64,000 nt of DNA from assembly GCF_049705945.1 (NCBI RefSeq), contig NZ_JBNAMV010000004.1, positions 1,550,001 through 1,614,000 on the forward strand. Reading direction: 5' to 3'. Under the pieces are notes generated by a model. That model was given only the letters and a program-made list of their open reading frames with translations, was not told the origin of the DNA and did no database searches. The stretch comes from Salarchaeum japonicum_A (GTDB lineage: Archaea; Halobacteriota; Halobacteria; Halobacteriales; Halobacteriaceae). This document shows positions 41,909 through 50,354 of this stretch, piece after piece. Both the position numbers and the translations under genes were made by a program. Numbering within the stretch: position 1 is the first letter of the stretch; every line of letters starts with the position of its first letter.

Positions 41909-43297
41909 ATGGCAATCTACGTCGATGACCCTCTCAATTCGAACGACGAAGACTGGGACATCAGTAAGTTCCACAGCGATAGCGAATACTTCGTCAAGCG
42001 ACCACCCTACCAGCGAAAGACCGTCTGGGATACCGGAAAGAAGAAGGAACTAATCGACAGCTTCGTTCGCCAACTCTACGTCCCGCCTGTTGTAATCCGA
42101 CAAGTTGTCCTCGACGGTAACGACCTCCGTCTCGAAGTCGTCGACGGCCAACAGCGAATCACCGCGATTCAAGAATTCTTCGAGGACGAATTCGCACTCC
42201 CCGATACCCCCGAACTCCGCGAACTAAACCCCGAACACGAGATTGCGGGGAAACGATACTCCGAACTTAGCGAGGACGTCCAGGAGTATATCGATTCTCA
42301 GTGTTCGCTCAAAGTCATCAAGCTGCGGGGTATCGACGACCCCGACGACAAGCGCCATCAGGAGTTAGCGACGAAAGTATTCTGGCGACTCCAGCAGGGC
42401 GAACATCTGACCAACATCGAGAAGAACCACAGTAAGACCTACAGCCCCGTTCGGAACTTCATCGTCCAGACAGCCGACGACATCAGCTTCGACCGAGAGA
42501 ACTACGAAAGCCGCGACGACAACCCGAACCGCCACGAGTTCTTTACGCTTCTCGCTCGGAACAACGACCGACTCCAGCAACTCTCACTCCTCGCTCGCTT
42601 CATCCTGATTGAAATTGATGAAGGCCCGACGAAAGTCACCGGAAAAGAGGTTACCAAACTATTCGACTGCAAGCGAGAGGGGTTCACTGTCCACGAGGAC
42701 TTAGAGGAGTTCAAACAACGCGATGAGATTCAGCGCGTTCAGCGGATGCTTGACCTCCTCACGGAGCTCTACCGCGATACCGACCTGAAGAACGGGAACG
42801 GAGAGATAGAGTTCCTAAACAAGGAGTACTTCATCCTCAGCCTGTATTCGCTCATCCGCGAGTTGGAGTTTGGAGATTACAACTTCGGGCGAGACAACTA
42901 CGACGAGGTCCGGGATTTCACCGAAGAGTGGTTCAAGCGGTTCGAAGTTGAGGATACAGACGACAGCGAAATGCTCCAATTCAAGGAGGCTCGCCAGCAG
43001 AACCGAGGAGCAGTCAACAAGCGACACTACATCCTCGAAAACGCCTTCTGGGAGACAGAACCCGATATTCAAGAAACCGACAGTCAACGAGCATTCTCCC
43101 GAGCGCAGCGAATTAAGCTCTTCATCGAGAGTGACCGTATCTGCGAGATGTGCGTAGACGAAGGGAAAACCGAAGAGGAGGCAAAAGTGTCGTGGAGCAA
43201 TTGGGACGCCGACCACATCGAGGAGCACTCACAGGGCGGCCAGACTGTTCTCGAAAACGCACGGGTACTCTGTCCTCATCATAATCGGAGCCGATAG
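41909..43297 (+). CDS. DUF262 (GmrSD-type) protein with C-terminal HNH nuclease domain
   Basis: The 462-aa protein has the ParB-like DUF262 N-terminus: PPYQRKTVWDTGKKKELIDSF, then LEVVDGQQRITAIQEFF near residue 80, with the DGQQR motif of nucleotide hydrolysis. The C-terminus carries an HNH unit: RICEMC near residue 411, WDADHIEEHSQGG, and LCPHHN at the end. GmrSD enzymes cut glucosylated phage DNA; this arrangement is similar. Whether it targets modified DNA cannot be read from the sequence. It is 62 bases downstream of the GIY-YIG-like gene on the same strand. Confidence 0.8.
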   Translation: MAIYVDDPLNSNDEDWDISKFHSDSEYFVKRPPYQRKTVWDTGKKKELIDSFVRQLYVPPVVIRQVVLDGNDLRLEVVDGQQRITAIQEFFEDEFALPDTPELRELNPEHEIAGKRYSELSEDVQEYIDSQCSLKVIKLRGIDDPDDKRHQELATKVFWRLQQGEHLTNIEKNHSKTYSPVRNFIVQTADDISFDRENYESRDDNPNRHEFFTLLARNNDRLQQLSLLARFILIEIDEGPTKVTGKEVTKLFDCKREGFTVHEDLEEFKQRDEIQRVQRMLDLLTELYRDTDLKNGNGEIEFLNKEYFILSLYSLIRELEFGDYNFGRDNYDEVRDFTEEWFKRFEVEDTDDSEMLQFKEARQQNRGAVNKRHYILENAFWETEPDIQETDSQRAFSRAQRIKLFIESDRICEMCVDEGKTEEEAKVSWSNWDADHIEEHSQGGQTVLENARVLCPHHNRSR

Positions 43298-43307
43298 CGT
43301 CCAGCAG

Positions 43308-43316
43308 TATCATTAA
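43308..43316 (+). promoter_or_regulatory. Shared promoter motif, first RHH-like gene
   Basis: TATCATTAA begins 45 bases upstream of the ATG at 43353. The same nonamer begins 43 bases upstream of the ATG of the paralogous gene at 43664, so the two genes may be controlled alike. Confidence 0.5.
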
Positions 43317-43352
43317 TATCCTGACAGCCATCCGATTAGATGGTGATTTTCG

Positions 43353-43556
43353 ATGACTGATGTACCATTAGCGCCCCGTCGGCCGATGGACGACAACAAG
43401 GGATTAGGCGAGGGGATGACCAGCGTAGATGTCTACTGTCACCGCCAGCATAAAGGCCAATGGCAGCAAGAGGCCGACGAACAAGGAATCAGCCTGAGTC
43501 GCTATCTGGTCGAACTCGTTCAAGAAGCTCGATGGCAGAGACATAACGACGACTGA
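43353..43556 (+). CDS. Small ribbon-helix-helix-like protein (67 aa)
   Basis: The protein has a strand-like SVDVYCHRQ followed by two helices, QWQQEADEQGISLSRYLVELVQEARWQR, the pattern of MetJ/Arc DNA-binding proteins. The core motif QHK-W-EA-G-SLSRYL-L-QEAR is shared with the next gene, showing duplication. It lies upstream of the recombinase and may act as a recombination or transcription regulator. Function is inferred. Confidence 0.6.
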   Translation: MTDVPLAPRRPMDDNKGLGEGMTSVDVYCHRQHKGQWQQEADEQGISLSRYLVELVQEARWQRHNDD

Positions 43557-43620
43557 GACGACGAAATCCCCAAGTCCGCCTCCCACGAAATCAGGACATA
43601 GACCGCGTTTTTACCGGTAA

Positions 43621-43629
43621 TATCATTAA
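43621..43629 (+). promoter_or_regulatory. Shared promoter motif, second RHH-like gene
   Basis: TATCATTAA begins 43 bases upstream of the ATG at 43664 and matches the element before the first RHH-like gene, with nearly the same spacing. Confidence 0.5.
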
Positions 43630-43663
43630 CCTAACAACCCAATGACTATTCGGAGGTTCTAGT

Positions 43664-44173
43664 ATGACAGAGACATCTGTGGACAGCCCCAGCGACGAAC
43701 GGGACTTCCAAACGCTCCACAAGAATACGACCAGAGCCGAACTCTTCCCCGCCAAACAGCACAAAGAGGAATGGTGGGAAGAAGCCGAACACGAAGGGTC
43801 CAGCCTCAGCCGGTACCTCTACGACCTGATTCAGGAAGCCCGGATGTATCGGGACAGCGGCGCACCCTTCATCCAAACACAGGACCAGACAGTCAAGCAA
43901 CTCCAAAACAAAATCGACGACCTCCAAACGCAACTTGAAGAGGCTCGACAAGGCGGCGGTGGTCGAACCCACCTCAGTATCGATGACCTCGTCACTCGGG
44001 TACTAGACCAGCAGTACCAATCACTAGACGAACTCATAGAGCGCGTCTCTGCTAGTGACGATGTCGCCCAACACCTCCAACGACAAATCGAGAACCGGCT
44101 GTACGCCTTAGCCGAGAACGGGCAGGTTGAATTCCAGCGTGGACACGGCTGGCGGCTCAAGGAGGGGAACTAA
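43664..44173 (+). CDS. Ribbon-helix-helix-like protein with coiled coil
   Basis: The 169-aa protein contains RAELFPAKQHKEEWWEEAEHEGSSLSRYLYDLIQEARMY, paralogous to the core of the preceding small protein. A coiled coil (DQTVKQLQNKIDDLQTQLEEARQ) follows, and then a helical C-terminal domain ending QVEFQRGHGWRL. Its stop is one base before the recombinase start, so the two are coupled. It may be a directionality or accessory factor of the recombinase, by context. Confidence 0.65.
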   Translation: MTETSVDSPSDERDFQTLHKNTTRAELFPAKQHKEEWWEEAEHEGSSLSRYLYDLIQEARMYRDSGAPFIQTQDQTVKQLQNKIDDLQTQLEEARQGGGGRTHLSIDDLVTRVLDQQYQSLDELIERVSASDDVAQHLQRQIENRLYALAENGQVEFQRGHGWRLKEGN

Positions 44174-44174
44174 C

Positions 44175-45110
44175 ATGGGAGCCGAACCCGGTTCCTCGAA
44201 AGTCTACGACAACAAGCACGACGAGGTCAACTACTTCATCACTCGAAAGCACGCGACTGGTCGGAGCGAAAGAACGCTCAACTCGTACAGTCGCATCCTG
44301 CGTGAATTCTTCCACGACCAATTCCCGGACCTCTCACCTAGCGAAGTCGAGATTCGCCACGTCGAGGACTATCTAATGGCGCTCACAGAACGCGGCGTCT
44401 CCCAGAACTCGAAAAAGAAGTACCTGGAAGTCCTCTCCAGCTTCTACGGCTATACGATGAAACGGCCGCAGTTCGAGGGAATCACCAGCAATCCCGCTGC
44501 GGTCGTGATGGAGGAAATTCCCCGGATTCGCCCAGACCGGCCAGACTGCGCGACGTGGGAGAATGCCTGTAAACTCATCAACGCCATCCCAGACCCGAGA
44601 GACAAGACCGTCACCATCATCCTCGCAAAGACCGGTGCTCGACTGCTGGAAGTTCTCTCCATCGAAGAGGACGACGTCGACCTCGAGAAGGGATTCATTC
44701 GACTCCGAGAACGCAAGGGCGGCAAACAGACTGTCGTCCCAATCGATGACGAGACCATCTACGCAATCAAACGCTATCAGTTCGTCAACGCCGATTCAGA
44801 TTCGTCATATCTCTTCACAAGCAACAAAGGAGGACGGCTCTCGAAAGAGCGGATTCGACGGGAAGTGAAAGCCGCCGCCGACCGCGCCGGCGTCGCCCCC
44901 AAAGAAGAACGACGGTTCGAGAAGAAATTCACACCTCACACGTTCCGCACGGTGTTCACGACGCTAATGCGGAAACAGGGAATGAAGCCGTACATTCTGA
45001 AATATATCCGTGGGGACGCCAAGACCGAGACAATGGATATCTATACTCGCGTCGACCGGGACGAGGCGAAAGAAGAGTACCTGAGCTGCATCAAGGAAAT
45101 TGGACTCTAA
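44175..45110 (+). CDS. Tyrosine recombinase (integrase)
   Basis: The 311-aa protein has an N-terminal core-binding SAM-like domain (residues about 10-100, with RTLNSYSRILREFFHDQF) and a catalytic domain. The active-site residues are Arg in TGARLLEVL near residue 154, the HTFR motif near residue 255, and the tyrosine in DIYTRV near residue 289. The usual His before the tyrosine (GH in GHSS-type motifs) is replaced: the segment reads RGDAKTETM. It probably catalysed insertion of this island. The small gene after it overlaps by 11 bases. Confidence 0.9.
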   Translation: MGAEPGSSKVYDNKHDEVNYFITRKHATGRSERTLNSYSRILREFFHDQFPDLSPSEVEIRHVEDYLMALTERGVSQNSKKKYLEVLSSFYGYTMKRPQFEGITSNPAAVVMEEIPRIRPDRPDCATWENACKLINAIPDPRDKTVTIILAKTGARLLEVLSIEEDDVDLEKGFIRLRERKGGKQTVVPIDDETIYAIKRYQFVNADSDSSYLFTSNKGGRLSKERIRREVKAAADRAGVAPKEERRFEKKFTPHTFRTVFTTLMRKQGMKPYILKYIRGDAKTETMDIYTRVDRDEAKEEYLSCIKEIGL

Positions 45111-45438
45111 CGAGGATGGACAGTTGGTCGAAGTCATTATTTATCGAAACCCGTGGGAAGACCCTGAGGAGGTAGCACGCGTTACGATTGAGGGTGAGGT
45201 ATCGGGGGAGACGCCAACAGCAGAATCTCTCCGAGACCGGATTCAGGACGACCGCGACCCAATCATCGGCGAGTACACGGATGGACGAGAACTGCTCCGG
45301 TATCTGGCTGCCTCGTACTCGAATGGGTATGTTATGGCTGGCTACGATAGCGAAGAGTCCCGGCGAGTCGTTGAGGAGTTGAACGACGCCGAATACCTCG
45401 ACTGGGTCGAAGAGTCAGGGCTCGACACCTCGCTCTGA
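45100..45438 (+). CDS. Small acidic protein downstream of the integrase
   Basis: The 112-aa frame starts at a TTG (45100) overlapping the integrase stop; no ATG in frame is closer. It is strongly acidic and has the segment EDPEEVARVTIEGEVSGETPTAESL, like the next two small proteins in the pattern of a strand, DG or EG-E, and acidic helices. Function is unknown, and the start is uncertain. Confidence 0.5.
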   Translation: MDSNEDGQLVEVIIYRNPWEDPEEVARVTIEGEVSGETPTAESLRDRIQDDRDPIIGEYTDGRELLRYLAASYSNGYVMAGYDSEESRRVVEELNDAEYLDWVEESGLDTSL

Positions 45439-45809
45439 ATCCCAAAGAGTGTACGCTGGTAGTAGTCCCTCGACTGCTCACGTATTTCTGAGCGAACCGA
45501 ATAGATTGACTCTTAATCGTCATCGAACGGCTCTCTACTCCTGATAAGTAACACTCAGTCCGATGCTATCTTTGACCTGGACGTCCTGACATTTTCTCTA
45601 TCAATCAGTGGCTGCTCCTTAGTGTACGTGATTGCTCCAGAGAACGGATTGTTGCTCTCGATGATGACTGGTATTCGATTGCTGATGAACGCGTTCTCAG
45701 TTCTCTCAGCTAGGACCTCCACGCCGTTACAGACCAACAGAGACCGATTCAGTCTGTTGCTCGGGAGTCTTATGATGAAACAGAGCGATTATTGATACGG
45801 TGATTTGAC
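45439..45809. other. Intergenic gap without a supported gene
   Basis: The stretch is AT-rich. It contains AGACCAACAGAG (45731-45742), which recurs at 52364-52375. A minus-strand frame of 60 aa (45555-45737) has no codon or motif support. Otherwise I see nothing. Confidence 0.4.
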
Positions 45810-46019
45810 GTGGCATTGCTCATTTTTGGACTCAACGAAGAGAGGGACGACTGGGATGTCCTCGGGAAGATTGCTGACGGTGAAATAGTCGAGGACCCAA
45901 CTGGCGAACTGGAGGCGACAATAGAAGGAGAGTATGATTTGGATGATGAGGACCACCTAAGACGGGCATTGAATAACCACTACATCAACGCTGTCCCGCT
46001 GGCAGAGGACGAGGAGTAG
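45810..46019 (+). CDS. Small acidic protein (69 aa)
   Basis: The gene begins at a GTG (45810). The product has the segment DVLGKIADGEIVEDPTGELEATIEG, a strand plus DGE plus helix pattern shared with its neighbour at 46024. It is highly acidic. It lies 5 bases upstream of that neighbour and is likely cotranscribed with it. No function is known. Confidence 0.5.
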   Translation: MALLIFGLNEERDDWDVLGKIADGEIVEDPTGELEATIEGEYDLDDEDHLRRALNNHYINAVPLAEDEE

Positions 46020-46023
46020 ACCG

Positions 46024-46236
46024 ATGCAGATTCTCTTTCAGATGTACCACGCCGGCGAGCTACACAACCTCGGTATAATCGAAGACGGCGACGTGGTCGA
46101 AAGCATCGAGGAGGGGTTTGAGGACTGGATTCGATGGGAGTTGAGTCAGCCGGCGACTCCAGATATCGATGACTCTGATGAAATTTTGGAAGCGTATGAG
46201 GGACCACACCTAATTGCAAGAGTAATCGACGAGTGA
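46024..46236 (+). CDS. Small acidic protein (70 aa)
   Basis: The protein has HNLGIIEDGDVVESIEEGFEDWIRWEL, similar in layout to the preceding small protein (strand, DG-VVE, acidic helix). It has no cysteines and no membrane segment. Both lie between the integrase and the P-loop/winged-helix gene. Function is unknown. Confidence 0.5.
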   Translation: MQILFQMYHAGELHNLGIIEDGDVVESIEEGFEDWIRWELSQPATPDIDDSDEILEAYEGPHLIARVIDE

Positions 46237-46389
46237 CAACTATTGATATAGTATAAATAGGGGAACCTACGACGCTCCACGTTCGCTAACCTCATCTTGC
46301 GTGCTCTCCATTCCTAAATCAAATTCTGGTTTTTACCTTCATCCCCGAGTTGTTATTACTCCTTACGCGAGAGAGAACGCAAGACAAGA

Positions 46390-48804
46390 ATGACTTCCGA
46401 ATATTACTTCCAATATTGGGAGACCGTGTCTTCTCAACGTACCAAGGAATATGATGAACTGAAAGATGGAGAGGCGCTTGGTGGGAAGCGTCCTATGATT
46501 CAGAATGACCGTTTTGAGATGCTGAAACGGCTATGCGACGAAGCCGGCATAGATGACTGGGTTGGAGAGATAGACCATACCGCCACATATCAATCAAACA
46601 AACAGAAGATAATGAACCGGTATGGTCTTTCTGGATTTGAGGTTGACCAGGAGCAGAAGCTCAAAAAATTAGAAGCAGAAGCAGAAGACCGAGAAGCGGA
46701 GGCTCCAGAAGATGCTCCGACTTCGTTTGAGGAGCAGATGCGTCAGCAATCCGGTGGGACAAAGCGGCCAGCAGACACAATTGAGGTTGATTCAATTGAT
46801 GGGAGTTCTGAGCAGCCAGCAAAGAACAAGCAACAAAATACTCAGTCCAATAAGTTACCGAGTGGACGACAGTCTCAGAAGTCACAAATCTCTGCCTCAG
46901 CGTCTCTCTCCCTTTCTCAAGTTCGGGATAAATGCCTTAAAGCGATTGAGGAAGCATATGCGGAAACCCAACCAGTTCTAATTGATGCTCTACCTGGGAC
47001 TGGGAAAAGCTATGCTGCGGTAGAAGCGGCCTCAGCCACAGAGACACCAATCACCATACTCACTTCCCGAGGCCGAAAGGGCAGGTACGCTGAAATCGAG
47101 TCTTGGTGTCAGACGCACGGGCTATCTTCCAAAATTCTACCTAACGCTGACGAGGATTGCCCAACCTTTGATGGAAAGCACGGCCCCCAGTTAAAAAGGA
47201 GATTCAAGAAATATCGTGAGTTGGGGATTACAGTTTCAGACCTACACGCTCATTGGAACCCTCCATGTCAGAATGGGAGTGCCTGCCCCTACCAGGCTGC
47301 GTGGAACTTCCAACCAGAAAACTACGACGTCATCATAGGGCACTACACCCACGCATACGTCGAGAAAGTCATAGAGAACAGAGTAGTGGTCAGTGATGAG
47401 ATACCGTCGGATGCCTTTCTTACTAAATTCGAAGATTTGCAAACCACTATCACTAATTTCCTTCAACAAACAAGCGGTATCCCATTCCCGAACTACTTCA
47501 GTCTAATTTCCAACAACGACAGCAAAAACACAGAACTAGCACTCAACTGGTTCGAAAACAGAGGAATCAACATTGGTGGTTCGAAGCAGATTCTTGACCC
47601 GACCACTACGGACTACCATATTCACGCGCCACTCCTTGTCTTAGGTATCCTCGTCTCTGAACCCCTCGGAAACAACTGGAGTAGAGCCTCCTTGGGAGGC
47701 GGTCAAGTATTTGCTCACAACCAGAACGGGAACGAGATGTCTGTTCTCACTCCGCCAACTCTGACAAACGCCAAGAATGTAATCGCATTAGATGGAACAC
47801 CTACACTACGTCTCTATGACTTGATGTTCAATGTCGGATTTGAGCAAAAGCAGGTTCTTAGTGACTCAGAGCGGGAAGAATACATCCGGAATACGCAGAA
47901 CCTGAAGATTGTCCAGACCGAACTCAAATATATCCGCCCATACACAAGCGGAAATAACGTCAATGTCGACCGTGATGAAGCCCTTCTTCGAGAAGTGATT
48001 GCGGTCCATGGCGATGACCCAGCAGTAATTAGCTCAGACAGAGCTCTGGGGAAGCTCAAAGCTAGAAACATCCCGATGTCTCCGAACAGCACCCACTATG
48101 GGAATCTCAGAGGTTCAAATAAATTAGCTAAGGAAGATGTCGGTGTGATTCTCGGCAGTCCCCACTATGGGGACGAATTTATCGAACGGTGGGCCGCTCT
48201 ATTCGGATTCGAGGCGTCTGGCAGTAAGTCAGGTACCGCAAAATCGTATGGAGCCTTCGGTGATGAACTCCTCCAGCATATGCGAGAAAATGAGGTGCTA
48301 CAAGCGATATTCCGATTTGCTCGGGATGGGTCGGGAGCGACCGTCTATGTGAATACTGGAGCAATCCCACCCTGGCTTCCCCGAGAGATAGCATTAGGTG
48401 TCTCACGTACTCGGAAGTCCACCGAACGAGACATAATTGATGTACTATCGAGGATGGGTACGGTCTCAGGAACCGAGATAGCCACAAAAGTCGATAAGCA
48501 CCCGAATACGGTTCGCTCTCATCTCCGTACCCTCCAGAAAGAAGGCGTAGTCCGTAAGACCGGGAACAACAAAGGCACCCAGTGGCACGACGATGGGTTA
48601 TCTAGCGCTAACAAGTATGGTGCAGTCGACCTCAACAGTATCACCAATAAGACCTATAAGATACCTATTAGGGAAATTGGTGATAAAATCGAGCTCAAAG
48701 ACGAACTGGATAGGCACCTTGAGCAATATGACATTGACCAAGCTGAGCGCGACCGACTAATCGGGGATATGGTGATGACTGACCACCGAACCGAGCAAAC
48801 CTAA
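46390..48804 (+). CDS. P-loop NTPase/helicase-like protein with C-terminal winged helix
   Basis: The 804-aa protein has a polar N-terminal part, then a P-loop DALPGTGKSYAAVE near residue 200, a Walker B-like VVVSDEIPSD near residue 335, and a VIALDGTPTLRLYD motif in a region like helicase motif III. Near residues 683-745 a winged helix is visible (TVSGTEIATKVDKHPNTVRSHLRTLQKEGVVRKTGNNKG). It resembles replication or maintenance helicases of haloarchaeal plasmids and proviruses. No signature identifies a specific family. Confidence 0.65.
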   Translation: MTSEYYFQYWETVSSQRTKEYDELKDGEALGGKRPMIQNDRFEMLKRLCDEAGIDDWVGEIDHTATYQSNKQKIMNRYGLSGFEVDQEQKLKKLEAEAEDREAEAPEDAPTSFEEQMRQQSGGTKRPADTIEVDSIDGSSEQPAKNKQQNTQSNKLPSGRQSQKSQISASASLSLSQVRDKCLKAIEEAYAETQPVLIDALPGTGKSYAAVEAASATETPITILTSRGRKGRYAEIESWCQTHGLSSKILPNADEDCPTFDGKHGPQLKRRFKKYRELGITVSDLHAHWNPPCQNGSACPYQAAWNFQPENYDVIIGHYTHAYVEKVIENRVVVSDEIPSDAFLTKFEDLQTTITNFLQQTSGIPFPNYFSLISNNDSKNTELALNWFENRGINIGGSKQILDPTTTDYHIHAPLLVLGILVSEPLGNNWSRASLGGGQVFAHNQNGNEMSVLTPPTLTNAKNVIALDGTPTLRLYDLMFNVGFEQKQVLSDSEREEYIRNTQNLKIVQTELKYIRPYTSGNNVNVDRDEALLREVIAVHGDDPAVISSDRALGKLKARNIPMSPNSTHYGNLRGSNKLAKEDVGVILGSPHYGDEFIERWAALFGFEASGSKSGTAKSYGAFGDELLQHMRENEVLQAIFRFARDGSGATVYVNTGAIPPWLPREIALGVSRTRKSTERDIIDVLSRMGTVSGTEIATKVDKHPNTVRSHLRTLQKEGVVRKTGNNKGTQWHDDGLSSANKYGAVDLNSITNKTYKIPIREIGDKIELKDELDRHLEQYDIDQAERDRLIGDMVMTDHRTEQT

Positions 48805-48931
48805 TAGACCTAATGCCGAGTCTGTTGGTTCTTGTAGGTCTTCATCAGTCGTCTTCTCACGCGGTCCTCGCAGCATTCGATAGAGATGATTCAGTCAGGT
48901 AGAAACAGAGCTTCAGCGCCGTGTACGGGGA

Positions 48932-48945
48932 CCTCCGTACAGTCT
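48932..48945 (+). repeat. First copy of 14-bp repeat bracketing the two-gene module
   Basis: CCTCCGTACAGTCT occurs here and again at 52349-52362. The two copies enclose the minus-strand small membrane gene and the two-gene operon at 49407-52231. The interval between stop 48804 and 48965 otherwise holds no gene. Confidence 0.55.
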
Positions 48946-48964
48946 TCGACCCTCGAAGCGTGAA

Positions 48965-49231
48965 TCAGTCCTCAGAACTCCCCTCCTCGTAGCCAGCTTC
49001 GTATTCTTCGCGTAGCGTCTCCGACGCCTTCTTTGAGACCTTGATGATACCCTTGTTGAATCGACGGATAGAGAGATAGATGTACAGCAGGAGGAGATAC
49101 GGCCAGAGAAATAGTCCGATGACGGCATAGACGACGAGTTTGAGGAATCGGTACTCCATTGAGCCGATATGGATACCGCCTATCTGAATGCCGCTCGATT
49201 CGCCTTGCTTGTCGCTGTCTGAATCAGTCAT
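48965..49231 (-). CDS. Small membrane protein with acidic ends
   Basis: The 88-aa protein has a polar N-terminus (MTDSDSDKQGESSGIQIGGIHIGSMEY), one long or two short hydrophobic helices (LKLVVYAVIGLFLWPYLLLLYIYLSI), then a basic patch and an acidic C-terminus. It is divergent from the two-gene operon, with a 175-base gap. No family is recognised. It could belong to the same functional module. Confidence 0.55.
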   Translation of the reverse strand: MTDSDSDKQGESSGIQIGGIHIGSMEYRFLKLVVYAVIGLFLWPYLLLLYIYLSIRRFNKGIIKVSKKASETLREEYEAGYEEGSSED

Positions 49232-49406
49232 AGTAATCTCTGGCCAACGCCGTCGCTGCTAGAACTAGCGGCGGCAGTAGGACCTATTCAGAGTGACGCC
49301 GGGAAATAATATCAAATTACTTACTTTAATTGGTGGGGCGAGTTTTGTCTAATTACGTCTGTGATATGAACATATTTGTAGCTCTAATTGAGTGGTTACA
49401 TTCAAC

Positions 49407-50354
49407 ATGGTAGATGCCGCCCAAATTGGCGTCGTTCAATGCAAGGAGGACGGCGATTACGACATCCTCTCGAACATCAGTCAGTCCGACATGGACGACG
49501 GGGACTTCGAGGACGCCACAGAGGCGACACAAAGCATGCTCGGCTCGCTCGCCGAAAAGAGCTTCTCAGCAAACAAGCCGACTGCTCGACTTCACGAGTT
49601 TGACTTCAGCGATGTTGCCGAGGACGATGAGCATCCCGCAAAATCACTACTGACGAAACTCAAGGACGGCGACGAGTTTGAATCCAACCTACGTAAATTA
49701 GCAGAACGGTATCTCAGAGCGGCAAATTCGGAACCAGGAATCCTCATCGCAGTCCAGTTCTCTCACAAGGGCCACGAGTTGCTTGCGATAATCAAAGCAC
49801 CATACGAGGACGTCTACGAACCGGATGATGAGGTGGGACTTTCCCAAATCAGCGAGATTATCGAAGACGAACTGAAGAAGGGCGTCATCTATCCCAGAGT
49901 CAACTACTCGCTTGACGAAGCACGGCCAGACGAGGCCGGAATCTACCAGAAAAGCTACTATGCACAGCACTGGTGGAAATTCCTTGGACTCAAAGACACA
50001 AAGACCAATAACGAGGTTCTGAACGAATGGATAGTCGAAGACGTGGAGGAAGGCGACGATGAGAACCCCTTATCCGAAGCTCAGAGCGTCGATGACTTCG
50101 ATGACATCCGACGAGACCTCGATGATGAGAAGTTGGAAGGCCAAGTTACAATCACTATCTCAGGCATCGATATTCGTGTGCCTCTTCGGGACGTACTTGA
50201 GCGCAAAATCTTCCTCGTCAACGATGGGTCGTACTACGTCGTCATCCCCGGAAACGAACCTAATGTCGCGGTTACAGGGCACGGTGGCGGAGATTACCGG
50301 AAAGAGATTCTAGAGAACCTGTCTGAGTACGATTCGTTCGATGACATTCAGTAA
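49407..50354 (+). CDS. Soluble protein of an unrecognised two-gene operon (315 aa)
   Basis: The protein is acidic, without membrane helices. Its strand and helix pattern includes LRKLAERYLRAANSEPGILIAVQFSHKGHELLAIIKAPYEDVYEPDDEV near residues 100-150 and, near the C-terminus, FLVNDGSYYVVIPGNE. These faintly recall nucleoid-associated (NdpA-like) proteins or Kiwa KwaB in size and context, but I cannot confirm either. ATG 49407 is favoured over GTG 49392. Its stop overlaps the next gene's ATG by one base, indicating translational coupling. Confidence 0.65.
   Translation: MVDAAQIGVVQCKEDGDYDILSNISQSDMDDGDFEDATEATQSMLGSLAEKSFSANKPTARLHEFDFSDVAEDDEHPAKSLLTKLKDGDEFESNLRKLAERYLRAANSEPGILIAVQFSHKGHELLAIIKAPYEDVYEPDDEVGLSQISEIIEDELKKGVIYPRVNYSLDEARPDEAGIYQKSYYAQHWWKFLGLKDTKTNNEVLNEWIVEDVEEGDDENPLSEAQSVDDFDDIRRDLDDEKLEGQVTITISGIDIRVPLRDVLERKIFLVNDGSYYVVIPGNEPNVAVTGHGGGDYRKEILENLSEYDSFDDIQ

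Noticed and set aside
45555..45737. Minus-strand frame of 60 residues in the island gap
   Set aside because: No start context, no promoter, and no recognisable family; too short for independent support.
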